DNA of 64,000 nt from Vibrio metoecus. Lineage in GTDB: Bacteria > Pseudomonadota > Gammaproteobacteria > Enterobacterales > Vibrionaceae. The stretch lies in the NCBI RefSeq assembly GCF_009665255.1, contig NZ_CP035686.1, positions 496,001 through 560,000 of the forward strand, in the 5' to 3' direction. Within the stretch, counting starts at the first letter, position 1. Every line of letters begins with the position of its first letter. The notes below the pieces were generated by a model. That model saw only the letters and a program-made list of their open reading frames with translations. It had not been told where the DNA came from and did no database searches. Positions 48,763 to 56,717 of the stretch are shown piece by piece. The position numbers were made by a program, and so were the translations under genes.

Positions 48763-48781
48763 ATCAATAGGAGATACCACT

Positions 48782-49915
48782 ATGGCGGTGAATGTAAACA
48801 CCAATGTGTCAGCAATGACAGCACAACGGTACTTGACGAGTGCAACTAACGCACAACAATCGTCAATGGAACGTCTATCTTCAGGATATAAAATTAACAG
48901 CGCAAAAGACGATGCGGCAGGTCTGCAAATCTCTAACCGCTTGAACGTGCAAAGCCGAGGTTTAGGCGTCGCCGTTCGTAACGCCAACGATGGTATTTCG
49001 ATGGCGCAAACTGCGGAAGGGGCAATGAAAGAGACCACCAACATCCTGCAACGTATGCGTGATCTTTCCTTGCAATCCTCTAACGGTTCGAACTCAAAAG
49101 CCGACCGTATTGCGATTCAAGAAGAAATTACTGCGTTGAATGATGAGCTTAATCGTGTGGCTGAAACCACTTCTTTCGGTGGCAACAAGCTGCTCAACGG
49201 CACTTTCGCAACCAAATCCTTCCAGATTGGTGCGGATAACGGTGAAGCGGTGATGCTCAATATCAAAGACATGCGCAGTGATAACGTTTTGATGGGTGGT
49301 AAAACTTATCAAGCGGCGAATGGCAAAGATAAAAACTGGGGCGTGGAAGCGGGTAAAAATGACCTGACGATCACACTGAAAGACAAACGCGAAGGCGATG
49401 TGACCATTTCAATCAATGCGAAAGAAGGGGATGACATCGAAGAGCTGGCGACTTACATCAACGGTCAAACCGACATGGTGAAAGCCTCTGTAAGTGAAGA
49501 AGGTAAATTGCAGCTTTTCACCGACAACAACAAAGTCGATGGTGCGGCAACCTTCGGGGGCTCACTGGCTGGTGAGTTAGGTATCGGTGCAGCGAAAGAT
49601 GTCACGGTAGATACCTTGGATGTGACCACGGTAGGCGGTGCACAAGAAAGTGTGGCGATTGTCGATGCAGCATTGAAATACGTGGATAGTCATCGTGCTG
49701 AACTCGGTGCGTTCCAAAACCGATTCAACCATGCTATCAACAACTTAGATAACATTAACGAAAACGTTAATGCTTCTACAAGCCGAATCAAAGATACAGA
49801 CTTTGCCAAAGAGACGACTGCATTGACCAAAGCGCAGATCCTATCTCAAGCATCAAGTTCTGTCCTCGCACAAGCCAAGCAGGCACCCAACTCAGCTCTG
49901 GCTCTTTTAGGCTAG
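48782..49915 (+). CDS. flaC: Flagellin FlaC
   Basis: A 377-residue flagellin, starting MAVNVNTNVSAMTAQRYL with TAGGAGA upstream, and ending AKQAPNSALALLG. Very similar to FlaA at both ends and divergent in the surface middle (about 170-280). It is a minor filament flagellin in Vibrio. Its promoter is sigma28-type, unlike flaA. A strong bidirectional terminator separates it from the tRNA array. Confidence 0.92.
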   Translation: MAVNVNTNVSAMTAQRYLTSATNAQQSSMERLSSGYKINSAKDDAAGLQISNRLNVQSRGLGVAVRNANDGISMAQTAEGAMKETTNILQRMRDLSLQSSNGSNSKADRIAIQEEITALNDELNRVAETTSFGGNKLLNGTFATKSFQIGADNGEAVMLNIKDMRSDNVLMGGKTYQAANGKDKNWGVEAGKNDLTITLKDKREGDVTISINAKEGDDIEELATYINGQTDMVKASVSEEGKLQLFTDNNKVDGAATFGGSLAGELGIGAAKDVTVDTLDVTTVGGAQESVAIVDAALKYVDSHRAELGAFQNRFNHAINNLDNINENVNASTSRIKDTDFAKETTALTKAQILSQASSSVLAQAKQAPNSALALLG

Positions 49916-49930
49916 TTTGAGTTGATAGGA

Positions 49931-49958
49931 AAAAACCCAGCTGCAGCTGGGTTTTTTA
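49931..49958. terminator. Terminator after flaC
   Basis: The palindromic stem AAAACCCAGCTG / CAGCTGGGTTTT lies at about 49932-49955 with flanking A and T runs on both strands. Confidence 0.9.
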
Positions 49959-50143
49959 TTGGGTAAAAATCTAGGCCAATCTACAAACCATTTATTTTGA
50001 TGAGCGGCAATCAAGACGCGATCATAAACAATAACTAAAGATGGGCTTTGTTGTAAGCGTGAGAAATAATAGGAGAATCATGTGCTTTAATGAGTGAGCG
50101 AAAGCTTAAACTGATTCGCCTATTCTCTGAAAATGGAAAAGCA
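49959..50143. other. Gap between flaC and the tRNA array
   Basis: No gene seen. A long imperfect inverted repeat (50069-50080 with 50112-50123, 11 of 12 bases) is the only structure I can point to. Confidence 0.35.
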
Positions 50144-50172
50144 GAAAAAACAAAACCTAGCCGAAGCTAGGT
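50144..50172 (-). terminator. Terminator of the tRNA array (minus strand)
   Basis: On the minus strand, the stem ACCTAGC (50172-50166) / GCTAGGT (50061-side, 50155-50161) with a TTCG loop is followed by TTTGTTTTTT. Confidence 0.88.
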
Positions 50173-50181
50173 CTGTTTATA

Positions 50182-50266
50182 TGGTGCGGAAGAAGAGACT
50201 TGAACTCTTACACCTTGCGGCGCCAGAACCTAAATCTGGTGCGTCTACCAATTTCGCCACTTCCGC
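50182..50266 (-). tRNA. tRNA-Leu (anticodon UAG), copy 1
   Basis: 85 nt with long variable arm; anticodon loop TTTAGGT; CCA encoded. Last gene of the array, followed by the terminator. Nearly identical to E. coli tRNA-Leu(UAG). Confidence 0.96.
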
Positions 50267-50307
50267 AAATTGTAGTGATAATTTGATTTCTCAAACTATC
50301 GATATAA

Positions 50308-50382
50308 TGGCAGGTCTGCCAGGATTCGAACCTGGGTATGACGGGATCAAAACCCGTTGCCTTACCGCTTGGCGACAGACCT
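50308..50382 (-). tRNA. tRNA-Gln (anticodon UUG), copy 1
   Basis: 75 nt; anticodon loop TTTTGAT; acceptor stem AGGTCTG/CAGACCT, where the other Gln copies have AGGTCTA/TAGACCT. The T-stem also differs (CCAGG). Confidence 0.96.
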
Positions 50383-50420
50383 GCAGTATTCTGCACAACG
50401 ATCGTCGTTGCTTTCAATAA

Positions 50421-50505
50421 TGGTGCGGAAGAAGAGACTTGAACTCTTACACCTTGCGGCGCCAGAACCTAAATCTGGTGCGTCTACCAATTTCGCCACT
50501 TCCGC
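50421..50505 (-). tRNA. tRNA-Leu (anticodon UAG), copy 2
   Basis: 85 nt, identical to copy 1 as far as I can read. Confidence 0.96.
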
Positions 50506-50546
50506 AAATTTTAGTGATAATCCGATTACTCGAATCATCGAAATAG

Positions 50547-50621
50547 TGGCAGGTCTACATGGATTCGAACCATGGGATGACGGGATCAAAACCCGTTGCC
50601 TTACCGCTTGGCGATAGACCT
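50547..50621 (-). tRNA. tRNA-Gln (anticodon UUG), copy 2
   Basis: 75 nt with acceptor stem AGGTCTA/TAGACCT and T-stem CCATG/CATGG. Confidence 0.96.
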
Positions 50622-50638
50622 GCAGAATTCGATACATT

Positions 50639-50724
50639 TGGTGCGGAAGGAGGGACTTGAACCCTCACGTCCGAAGGACACTAACACCTGAAGCTAGCGC
50701 GTCTACCAATTCCGCCACCACCGC
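50639..50724 (-). tRNA. tRNA-Leu (anticodon CAG), copy 1
   Basis: 86 nt with long variable arm; anticodon loop CTTCAGG; CCA encoded. The acceptor stem GCGGTGG/CTTCCGC contains a T-T mismatch at position 5. Confidence 0.95.
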
Positions 50725-50746
50725 GTTAAATGCATCAAATTGTAAT

Positions 50747-50823
50747 TGGTGGCTACGACGGGATTCGAACCTGTGACCCCATCATTATGAGTGATGTGCT
50801 CTAACCAACTGAGCTACGTAGCC
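50747..50823 (-). tRNA. tRNA-Met (elongator, anticodon CAU), copy 1
   Basis: 77 nt; anticodon loop CTCATAA; acceptor GGCTACG/CGTAGCC. It matches E. coli metT throughout, as remembered. Standard T-loop TTCGAAT. Confidence 0.97.
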
Positions 50824-50848
50824 ACTCTAAATCCTTTCAGATTTAATA

Positions 50849-50933
50849 TGGTGCGGAAGAAGAGACTTGAACTCTTACGCCTCGCGGCGCCAGAACCTAA
50901 ATCTGGTGCGTCTACCAATTTCGCCACTTCCGC
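50849..50933 (-). tRNA. tRNA-Leu (anticodon UAG), copy 3
   Basis: 85 nt; differs from the other UAG copies in the variable arm (GCGAGGCGT where they have GCAAGGTGT), with pairing kept. Confidence 0.96.
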
Positions 50934-50973
50934 AAATTGTTTGATGATTTGAATGCTCAATTCATCGAGATAA

Positions 50974-51048
50974 TGGCAGGTCTACCTGGATTCGAACCAG
51001 GGGATGACGGGATCAAAACCCGTTGCCTTACCGCTTGGCGATAGACCT
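50974..51048 (-). tRNA. tRNA-Gln (anticodon UUG), copy 3
   Basis: 75 nt with T-stem CCAGG type and acceptor AGGTCTA/TAGACCT. Confidence 0.96.
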
Positions 51049-51075
51049 GCAGTGATGATTAATATCATCAAATAA

Positions 51076-51160
51076 TGGTGCGGAAGAAGAGACTTGAACT
51101 CTTACACCTTGCGGCGCCAGAACCTAAATCTGGTGCGTCTACCAATTTCGCCACTTCCGC
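51076..51160 (-). tRNA. tRNA-Leu (anticodon UAG), copy 4
   Basis: 85 nt, identical to copies 1 and 2 as read. Confidence 0.96.
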
Positions 51161-51201
51161 AAATTTTAGTGATAACTCGATTGCTCGACTCATCGAAATA
51201 A

Positions 51202-51276
51202 TGGCAGGTCTACCTGGATTCGAACCAGGGGATGACGGGATCAAAACCCGTTGCCTTACCGCTTGGCGATAGACCT
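51202..51276 (-). tRNA. tRNA-Gln (anticodon UUG), copy 4
   Basis: 75 nt, same as copy 3 as read. Confidence 0.96.
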
Positions 51277-51293
51277 GCAGAATTCGATACATT

Positions 51294-51379
51294 TGGTGCG
51301 GAAGGAGGGACTTGAACCCTCACGTCCGAAGGACACTAACACCTGAAGCTAGCGCGTCTACCAATTCCGCCACCACCGC
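51294..51379 (-). tRNA. tRNA-Leu (anticodon CAG), copy 2
   Basis: 86 nt, identical to copy 1 including the acceptor-stem T-T mismatch; flanking spacers are also near identical. Confidence 0.95.
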
Positions 51380-51402
51380 GTTAAATGCATCAAATTGTAT
51401 TA

Positions 51403-51479
51403 TGGTGGCTACGACGGGATTTGAACCTGTGACCCCATCATTATGAGTGATGTGCTCTAACCAGCTGAGCTACGTAGCC
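51403..51479 (-). tRNA. tRNA-Met (elongator, anticodon CAU), copy 2
   Basis: 77 nt; differs from the other Met copies by T-loop TTCAAAT and one D-loop base (CAGCTGG). Both are tolerated positions. Confidence 0.96.
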
Positions 51480-51497
51480 ATCTTTTCGAGCGAGAGA

Positions 51498-51526
51498 CTA
51501 TAATACAATCTCGCTCTGACTTCCAA
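51498..51526 (-). promoter_or_regulatory. Candidate internal promoter of the tRNA array
   Basis: In the only long spacer (77 bp), the minus strand reads -35 TTGGAA (51526-51521) and -10 TTATAG (51503-51498) 17 bp apart; TATTAT (51505-51500) at 15 bp is an alternative. The region lies inside an 8-bp inverted repeat (GAGCGAGA 51488-51495 / TCTCGCTC 51509-51516). Confidence 0.4.
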
Positions 51527-51556
51527 TGGTTTTTACCGTGTTGAAAGTTAAGAAAA

Positions 51557-51631
51557 TGGCAGGTCTACATGGATTCGAACCATGGGATGACGGGATCAAA
51601 ACCCGTTGCCTTACCGCTTGGCGATAGACCT
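51557..51631 (-). tRNA. tRNA-Gln (anticodon UUG), copy 5
   Basis: 75 nt, T-stem CCATG type, same as copy 2. Separated from the next tRNA downstream by the 77-bp spacer. Confidence 0.96.
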
Positions 51632-51658
51632 GCAGTGATGATTAATATCATCAAATAA

Positions 51659-51743
51659 TGGTGCGGAAGAAGAGACTTGAACTCTTACACCTTGCGGCGC
51701 CAGAACCTAAATCTGGTGCGTCTACCAATTTCGCCACTTCCGC
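51659..51743 (-). tRNA. tRNA-Leu (anticodon UAG), copy 5
   Basis: 85 nt, identical to copies 1, 2 and 4 as read. Confidence 0.96.
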
Positions 51744-51767
51744 AAATTTTTAACAACCTGATACTTT

Positions 51768-51853
51768 TGGTGCGGAAGGAGGGACTTGAACCCTCACGTC
51801 CTAGGGACACTAACACCTGAAGCTAGCGCGTCTACCAATTCCGCCACCACCGC
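51768..51853 (-). tRNA. tRNA-Leu (anticodon CAG), copy 3
   Basis: 86 nt; variable-arm loop differs (TCCCTAGGA where the others have TCCTTCGGA); the acceptor T-T mismatch is kept. Confidence 0.95.
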
Positions 51854-51882
51854 GTGTTCAAAAGCATCAAATTGTATAAATT

Positions 51883-51959
51883 TGGTGGCTACGACGGGAT
51901 TCGAACCTGTGACCCCATCATTATGAGTGATGTGCTCTAACCAACTGAGCTACGTAGCC
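51883..51959 (-). tRNA. tRNA-Met (elongator, anticodon CAU), copy 3
   Basis: 77 nt, identical to copy 1. First gene of the array, 53 bp downstream of the main promoter's -10. Confidence 0.97.
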
Positions 51960-52012
51960 AAATTTTTGTTTCTCTGTCGAGGCGTTATGCCTTATCGCTG
52001 AGAACGGAGCGC

Positions 52013-52041
52013 ATTATGCGGATATGGGTTAGGAGCGTCAA
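52013..52041 (-). promoter_or_regulatory. Main promoter of the tRNA array
   Basis: On the minus strand, a -35 TTGACG (52041-52036), 17-bp spacer and -10 CATAAT (52018-52013), followed by the GC-rich discriminator GCGCTCCG, the sort seen at stringently controlled stable-RNA promoters. Confidence 0.8.
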
Positions 52042-52236
52042 CAGTTTTTTTGAATAAATTCTTTGAAACCAACCGTTCGAGTTTTTTTTAAACAAAGAGG
52101 CGTGTTTATGATCAAAAACCATCAACAAAACAACAAATTCATTACGCTTTGAGGGGAACAAAGATCATTTTTTTTATGCTGATAAAGAACAAAAGCCAAC
52201 ACTTTGGTTGGCTTTTAGTTTGCAATGAAGCGAGTT
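52042..52236. other. Gap between the tRNA promoter and ychF
   Basis: A/T-rich. It contains a weak hairpin-like repeat (AAAAGCCAAC 52190s / GTTGGCTTTT 52206-52215) that reads as a ychF terminator on the minus strand. Nothing else seen. Confidence 0.5.
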
Positions 52237-53328
52237 TTAAACGTTGAAGCGGAAGTGGATCACATCGCCATCTTTAACGATGTAGTCTTTACCTTCCAAA
52301 CGCCATTTACCAGCATCTTTCGCGCCTGACTCACCGTTAAATTGGATGTAGTCATCGTAGCCGATCACTTCTGCACGGATAAAACCACGTTCAAAGTCAG
52401 TGTGGATCTTCCCTGCTGCCTGTGGTGCTGTAGCACCGACAGGAATTGTCCATGCACGCACTTCTTTCACGCCAGCGGTGAAGTAAGTTTGTAGATTCAG
52501 CAGATCGTAACCAGAGCGGATCACTCGGTTTAGTCCTGGTTCTTCAATGCCCAGATCGGCTAAGAACTCATCACGCTCTTCTTCTTCCAGTTCAGAAAGT
52601 TCAGCTTCAATGGCTGCACAGACTGCAACAACAGAGGCATTTTCTTGTGCGGCAAACTGAACAACGGCATCCAGATATGGGTTGTTCTCAAAACCATCTT
52701 CATTCACGTTAGCAATGTACATGGTTGGTTTTAGTGTCAGCAGGTTTAAGTAACCGACGGCCAAGAGTTCTTCTTTCGTAAGCTTAACAGAACGAGCAGA
52801 TTGGCCTTCGCTTAATACTGGTTGCAGTTTTTCCAGTACAGTCAGCTCAAATTTCGCTTCTTTATCGCCACCTTTAGCGCGTTTGCTCTGACGCAAAATC
52901 GCACGCTCACAACTGTCTAGGTCAGCCAGTGCCAGTTCAAGGTTGATGACTTCGATGTCTTCCAGCGGAGAGACTTTACCTGCAACGTGAACGATGTTTT
53001 CGTTTTCAAAGCAGCGCACAACGTGACCAATTGCGTCGGTTTCACGAATGTTAGCAAGGAATTTGTTACCGAGACCTTCACCTTTTGATGCGCCTGCAAC
53101 CAGACCTGCGATATCCACAAACTCCATGGTGGTTGGCAGAATGCGCTCTGGTTTTACGATAGCGGCTAAGGCATCCATACGCGGATCTGGCACTGGAACC
53201 ACGCCTGTGTTTGGCTCAATTGTACAAAACGGGAAGTTAGCTGCTTCGATGCCCGCTTTGGTCAGTGCATTAAAAAGAGTTGATTTACCTACGTTTGGCA
53301 AACCGACGATGCCACATTTAAAACCCAT
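52237..53328 (-). CDS. ychF: Ribosome-binding ATPase YchF
   Basis: A 363-residue Obg-related P-loop ATPase. The start is set at GFKCGIVGLPNVGKSTLFNALTKAG (53328, AAGG upstream); a longer frame overlaps pth. G-domain motifs: GLPNVGKST (P-loop), DIAGLVAGASKGEGLGNKFL (switch II), and NVNEDG in place of NKxD, which explains the preference for ATP. A coiled-coil insert and C-terminal TGS-like domain (YDDYIQFNGESGAKDAGKWR) follow. It lies 10 bp downstream of pth. Confidence 0.95.
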   Translation of the reverse strand: MGFKCGIVGLPNVGKSTLFNALTKAGIEAANFPFCTIEPNTGVVPVPDPRMDALAAIVKPERILPTTMEFVDIAGLVAGASKGEGLGNKFLANIRETDAIGHVVRCFENENIVHVAGKVSPLEDIEVINLELALADLDSCERAILRQSKRAKGGDKEAKFELTVLEKLQPVLSEGQSARSVKLTKEELLAVGYLNLLTLKPTMYIANVNEDGFENNPYLDAVVQFAAQENASVVAVCAAIEAELSELEEEERDEFLADLGIEEPGLNRVIRSGYDLLNLQTYFTAGVKEVRAWTIPVGATAPQAAGKIHTDFERGFIRAEVIGYDDYIQFNGESGAKDAGKWRLEGKDYIVKDGDVIHFRFNV

Positions 53329-53338
53329 GACTGTAACC

Positions 53339-53929
53339 TTATTCAGCTTTGAAAGTGTGTAAACGATTTTGTGCTTTGGTGAGGCCATCCTTCATGAGGA
53401 TCTCAAGGCAGCGAACAGATTCATCCACTGCGGCATCAAGGCATTCTTGCTCTTTAGCGGGAGCTTTGCCTAGTACATAACCGGCTACTTTGTCTTTATG
53501 TCCCGGATGGCCGATGCCAAGCCGTAGACGATAGAATTCTTTGTTGTTGCCTAATTTGCTTATGGTGTCTTTGAGTCCGTTATGCCCACCATGTCCGCCC
53601 CCTTGCTTGAACTTAGCAATACCGGGAGGTAAGTCTAGTTCATCGTGTGCCACCATGATCTCTTCTGGCTTAATCTGGTAAAAGTTGGCCAGAGCGGCAA
53701 TGGCTTTGCCTGAGAGGTTCATGAAAGTGGTTGGGACTAATACTCGTAATTCTTGACCATTGATCAACATACGTCCGGTAAGGCCAAAAAATTTCGGCTC
53801 ATTTTTTAGCGTAACGTTGTGAATACGGGCTAATTCTTCGACAACCCAAGCACCTGCGTTATGGCGTGTTTTCGCGTATTCAGGTCCTGGATTAGCCAGT
53901 CCGACAAGGAGTTTGATTGGTTGACTCAA
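53339..53929 (-). CDS. pth: Peptidyl-tRNA hydrolase
   Basis: A 196-residue enzyme that recycles peptidyl-tRNA. Motifs: LLVGLANPGPEYAKTRHNAGAWVV (catalytic His in RHNAG), VLVPTTFMNLSGKAI, MVAHDELDLPPG and GGGHGGHNGLKD. The pth-ychF pairing is conserved across gammaproteobacteria. A terminator and about 80 bp separate it from prs. Confidence 0.97.
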   Translation of the reverse strand: MSQPIKLLVGLANPGPEYAKTRHNAGAWVVEELARIHNVTLKNEPKFFGLTGRMLINGQELRVLVPTTFMNLSGKAIAALANFYQIKPEEIMVAHDELDLPPGIAKFKQGGGHGGHNGLKDTISKLGNNKEFYRLRLGIGHPGHKDKVAGYVLGKAPAKEQECLDAAVDESVRCLEILMKDGLTKAQNRLHTFKAE

Positions 53930-54010
53930 GGCGAATATCTCTTCGGAAACTCAAAAGCGCGGTATGATAGCACACATCCGCCGTGAGGTGCGAGTCACAC
54001 AAAAGGCAAT

Positions 54011-54041
54011 AAAAAAGCGCTTCATCAAGGATGAAACGCTT
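54011..54041 (-). terminator. Terminator of prs (minus strand)
   Basis: On the minus strand, AAGCGTTTCATC (54041-54030) pairs with GATGAAGCGCTT (54026-54015) except one base, followed by a T run. Confidence 0.85.
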
Positions 54042-54098
54042 TCGCATCATCGATGCCCCAACTTACCTGACAGGCAGATAGGTTAGGTTATCCAATGA

Positions 54099-55043
54099 TT
54101 AGTTAAACATCGCAGAGATAGACTCTTCGTTGCTGATACGACGAATCGCTTCAGCCAGCATGCTTGATAGAGTCAATTGAGTCACTTTTCCTGTCGCCGC
54201 CATCTCTTTCGATAGGGTGATAGAGTCAGTCACAATCACTTGATCCAACACGGAATTTTTGATGTTTTTCGCTGCATTGCCAGAGAAAACCGCGTGCGTT
54301 GCGTAAGCAAATACGCGTTTCGCCCCACGTTCTTTCAATGCTTCAGCGGCTTTACACAGTGTGCCACCGGTGTCGATCATATCATCGACAATCACACAGT
54401 CGCGGCCTTCAACATCACCGATTAGGTTCATGACTTCTGATACGTTCGCGCGTGGACGACGCTTATCAACGATCGCGATATCGATATCACCCAGTGCTTT
54501 CGCTGTTGCGCGAGCACGCACAACACCACCAAGGTCTGGTGATACGACAACAGGGTCTTCCAAGTTACGCGCTTTCATATCTTCCAGCAGTACAGGTGTA
54601 CCGAAAATGTTGTCTACTGGAACATCGAAGAAGCCTTGGATTTGCTCTGCGTGAAGGTCGATAGTCAGAACACGGTCAACACCAACGTTAGAAAGGAAAT
54701 CTGCAACAACTTTTGCAGTGATTGGCACACGAGCCGAACGCACACGGCGGTCTTGACGGGCATAACCAAAGTAAGGGATAACTGCCGTAATACGGCCTGC
54801 AGAAGCACGGCGCATTGCGTCAATCATAACCACCAGTTCCATCAGGTTGTCATTGGTCGGGGCACAGGTGGATTGAATGATAAATACATCGCTACCACGG
54901 ACATTTTCATTGATTTGTACTGCTACTTCACCATCAGAGAAACGAGAAACAGTAGCATCACCAAGGGAAATGTACAGGCGATCTGCAATACGTTGGGCTA
55001 GTTCGGGTATTGCGTTACCAGCAAATAGCTTCATATCAGGCAC
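54099..55043 (-). CDS. prs: Ribose-phosphate pyrophosphokinase (PRPP synthetase)
   Basis: A 314-residue enzyme making PRPP for nucleotide, histidine and tryptophan synthesis. Motifs: FSDGEVAVQINENVRGSDVFI, YFGYARQDRR, VLTIDLHAEQIQGFF and the PRPP-binding VIVDDMIDTGGT. The length matches E. coli Prs (315). It is 30 bp downstream of ispE, in the conserved lolB-ispE-prs order. Confidence 0.97.
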   Translation of the reverse strand: MPDMKLFAGNAIPELAQRIADRLYISLGDATVSRFSDGEVAVQINENVRGSDVFIIQSTCAPTNDNLMELVVMIDAMRRASAGRITAVIPYFGYARQDRRVRSARVPITAKVVADFLSNVGVDRVLTIDLHAEQIQGFFDVPVDNIFGTPVLLEDMKARNLEDPVVVSPDLGGVVRARATAKALGDIDIAIVDKRRPRANVSEVMNLIGDVEGRDCVIVDDMIDTGGTLCKAAEALKERGAKRVFAYATHAVFSGNAAKNIKNSVLDQVIVTDSITLSKEMAATGKVTQLTLSSMLAEAIRRISNEESISAMFN

Positions 55044-55073
55044 GGTGGAAACCTCAGGGTTGCGTCCAGTTTT

Positions 55074-55946
55074 TTAGTAAGGTCGGATTTTAGCTGATTG
55101 GTAGTCAGCTAACGTCTTTCTGAGCGGTGAAACATTGCGCCCTTGGGCGACAAACGCTAAGACGTTGTCAGATAATTGAGCAAAGACGGCTTGTGCATCT
55201 TTCCTGCTCGAAAACTCAGCAAAAACGCAAGATCCCGTCCCGGTCAATCTTGACGGCGCGTATTGTAGCAGCCATGAAAGTTGCTGATCAACCTCGGGGT
55301 ACAGTGATCGGACAATTTTTTCGCAATCGTTTTCGTAAGGAGTGGCAAGAAGGCTTGCCAGATCACGCTTCGGCGTATTTCTCACTAGGTCAGAATGAGT
55401 AAAAATATCTTTTGTCGCGATGCTGACCGCAGGGCGCACCACTAAATACCATTTTTCCTCGGGTTCTACCGCGGATAATTCTTCGCCAACACCTTCAGCA
55501 AAGGCAGCAAAGCCGCGGGTAAACACGGGGACATCGGCACCCAGTGCCAACCCAATCTCAGCCAATTGATCATCGCTAAGTCCAGTCTGCCATAAGTAAT
55601 TGAGTGCGACTAAAGTGGTGGCCGCATTGGATGATCCGCCACCAATTCCGCCGCCCATAGGCAACACCTTGTGTAGTTTAATGTCTGCACCGAGTGGTGA
55701 TTGGCTCGCGTTTTTGAGTGCGATGGCCGCTTTGTAAATTAGGTTATCTTCTAACGCGACATTGGCTAGAGCGGGGGATAAGGTGATGTTGCCGCTGTTG
55801 TTGGCGGTAATGGTTAACTCATCACCGTGATCGAGAAACTGAAACAAGGTCTGCAGATCGTGATAGCCGTTAGCTCGACGACCTGTAATGTATAGAAACA
55901 GATTAAGCTTGGCCGGCGATGGCCATACGGTGGTGCCAGAGATCAT
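55074..55946 (-). CDS. ispE: 4-diphosphocytidyl-2-C-methyl-D-erythritol kinase
   Basis: A 290-residue GHMP kinase of the MEP isoprenoid pathway. The N-terminus has WPSPAKLNLFLYITGRRANGYHDLQTLF; the ATP loop is LPMGGGIGGGSSNAATTL; the third motif is LTGTGSCVFAEF. Start 55946 is preferred because its ATG overlaps the lolB stop (ATGA), suggesting translational coupling; an ATG at 55961 would give 295 residues. Confidence 0.94.
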   Translation of the reverse strand: MISGTTVWPSPAKLNLFLYITGRRANGYHDLQTLFQFLDHGDELTITANNSGNITLSPALANVALEDNLIYKAAIALKNASQSPLGADIKLHKVLPMGGGIGGGSSNAATTLVALNYLWQTGLSDDQLAEIGLALGADVPVFTRGFAAFAEGVGEELSAVEPEEKWYLVVRPAVSIATKDIFTHSDLVRNTPKRDLASLLATPYENDCEKIVRSLYPEVDQQLSWLLQYAPSRLTGTGSCVFAEFSSRKDAQAVFAQLSDNVLAFVAQGRNVSPLRKTLADYQSAKIRPY

Positions 55947-56560
55947 GGGAGCAGCGTCCATTGTGATATCACCAGTTGAATCGAGGTTTTATTTTGCTGG
56001 AGTTTAAGTTTATCAGGCAGCGGAATGGGCTGATGTTGCCACTCAATCGCTTGGTAACGTTGGTATTCTACGTGCCATTCGGCCGTTGAGGCGAGTTTGG
56101 TGAGAGTGGCAAGGGTGTTCTGCTCATTCAGGTCATAATGAGTCGCTTGGGTCGGCAAGCCTAAAATCCAATCTTCGAGTTGTGCAACGGGAATATCCAA
56201 TCCAGTCAAATTGCGAATCAGGCTTTGTGCATCTTGGTCGCGGAAAATTTGATCATCGTAAGTATCAACTTGGGCTCCTTGCTCGTCCACACGTAGATTG
56301 AGAACGGTTTGGCCGAGGAAATTGGTTAAGCGAAGCGAGAGTTGCTGCGGACTTTTTTGCCATTGAAAATTGAAGGATTGCCGCTGATCTGGCGCGATAT
56401 AACCGAGCTTACCAGTGAGTTGATAGGCTTGAATTTGCTGTAATACGAGTTGATGAGATTGCCACTGAACATTGACCGGTTGTGGTGGTGTGGTGGCACA
56501 CCCCGCTAGGAGAAACAGACTCGCCACTCCAGGGAGTAGGCGACGTAGGAGAGCATTCAT
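55943..56560 (-). CDS. lolB: Outer-membrane lipoprotein insertion factor LolB
   Basis: A 205-residue lipoprotein with lipobox LLAGC after NALLRRLLPGVASLF. It receives lipoproteins from LolA and inserts them in the outer membrane. YQLTGKLGYIAPDQRQSFNFQWQ and LEDWILGLP are typical of LolB. Start 56560 is an ATG; a longer frame to 56578 begins with TTG. It overlaps ispE and is divergent from hemA. Confidence 0.92.
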   Translation of the reverse strand: MNALLRRLLPGVASLFLLAGCATTPPQPVNVQWQSHQLVLQQIQAYQLTGKLGYIAPDQRQSFNFQWQKSPQQLSLRLTNFLGQTVLNLRVDEQGAQVDTYDDQIFRDQDAQSLIRNLTGLDIPVAQLEDWILGLPTQATHYDLNEQNTLATLTKLASTAEWHVEYQRYQAIEWQHQPIPLPDKLKLQQNKTSIQLVISQWTLLP

Positions 56561-56717
56561 AGTGCGTTTTTTATCCAAACCGAGAACGAAAACGAGCTAA
56601 CTATATCATTGATCTCACGAACTCAGGAAAACAAATCCGGTCTGCCCTTTCAATCAAAGAGGGCATCAAGTAAAATTCGGCCTCTAGTCCATCACCCTAT
56701 CTGAGAATTCTCTATAG

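Larger units (their letters stand above)
48223..48781. other. Intergenic region between flaA and flaC
   Basis: 559 bp with no gene supported. It holds a 9-bp stem with a 21-nt loop after flaA (48232-48270), a terminator (48419-48457), a sigma28 promoter (48661-48687), and the structured flaC leader (48715-48762). Confidence 0.6.

Noticed and set aside
50133..51292. Open frames starting VRKKRLELLHLAAPEPKSG and similar
   Set aside because: They are translations across tRNA-Leu and tRNA-Gln genes, a well-known artefact; repeated because the tRNAs are repeated.
50182..51959. Regularly spaced repeats resembling a CRISPR array
   Set aside because: The repeats are 75-86 nt cloverleaf tRNA genes with encoded CCA; spacers are short and themselves duplicated, and no cas genes are present.
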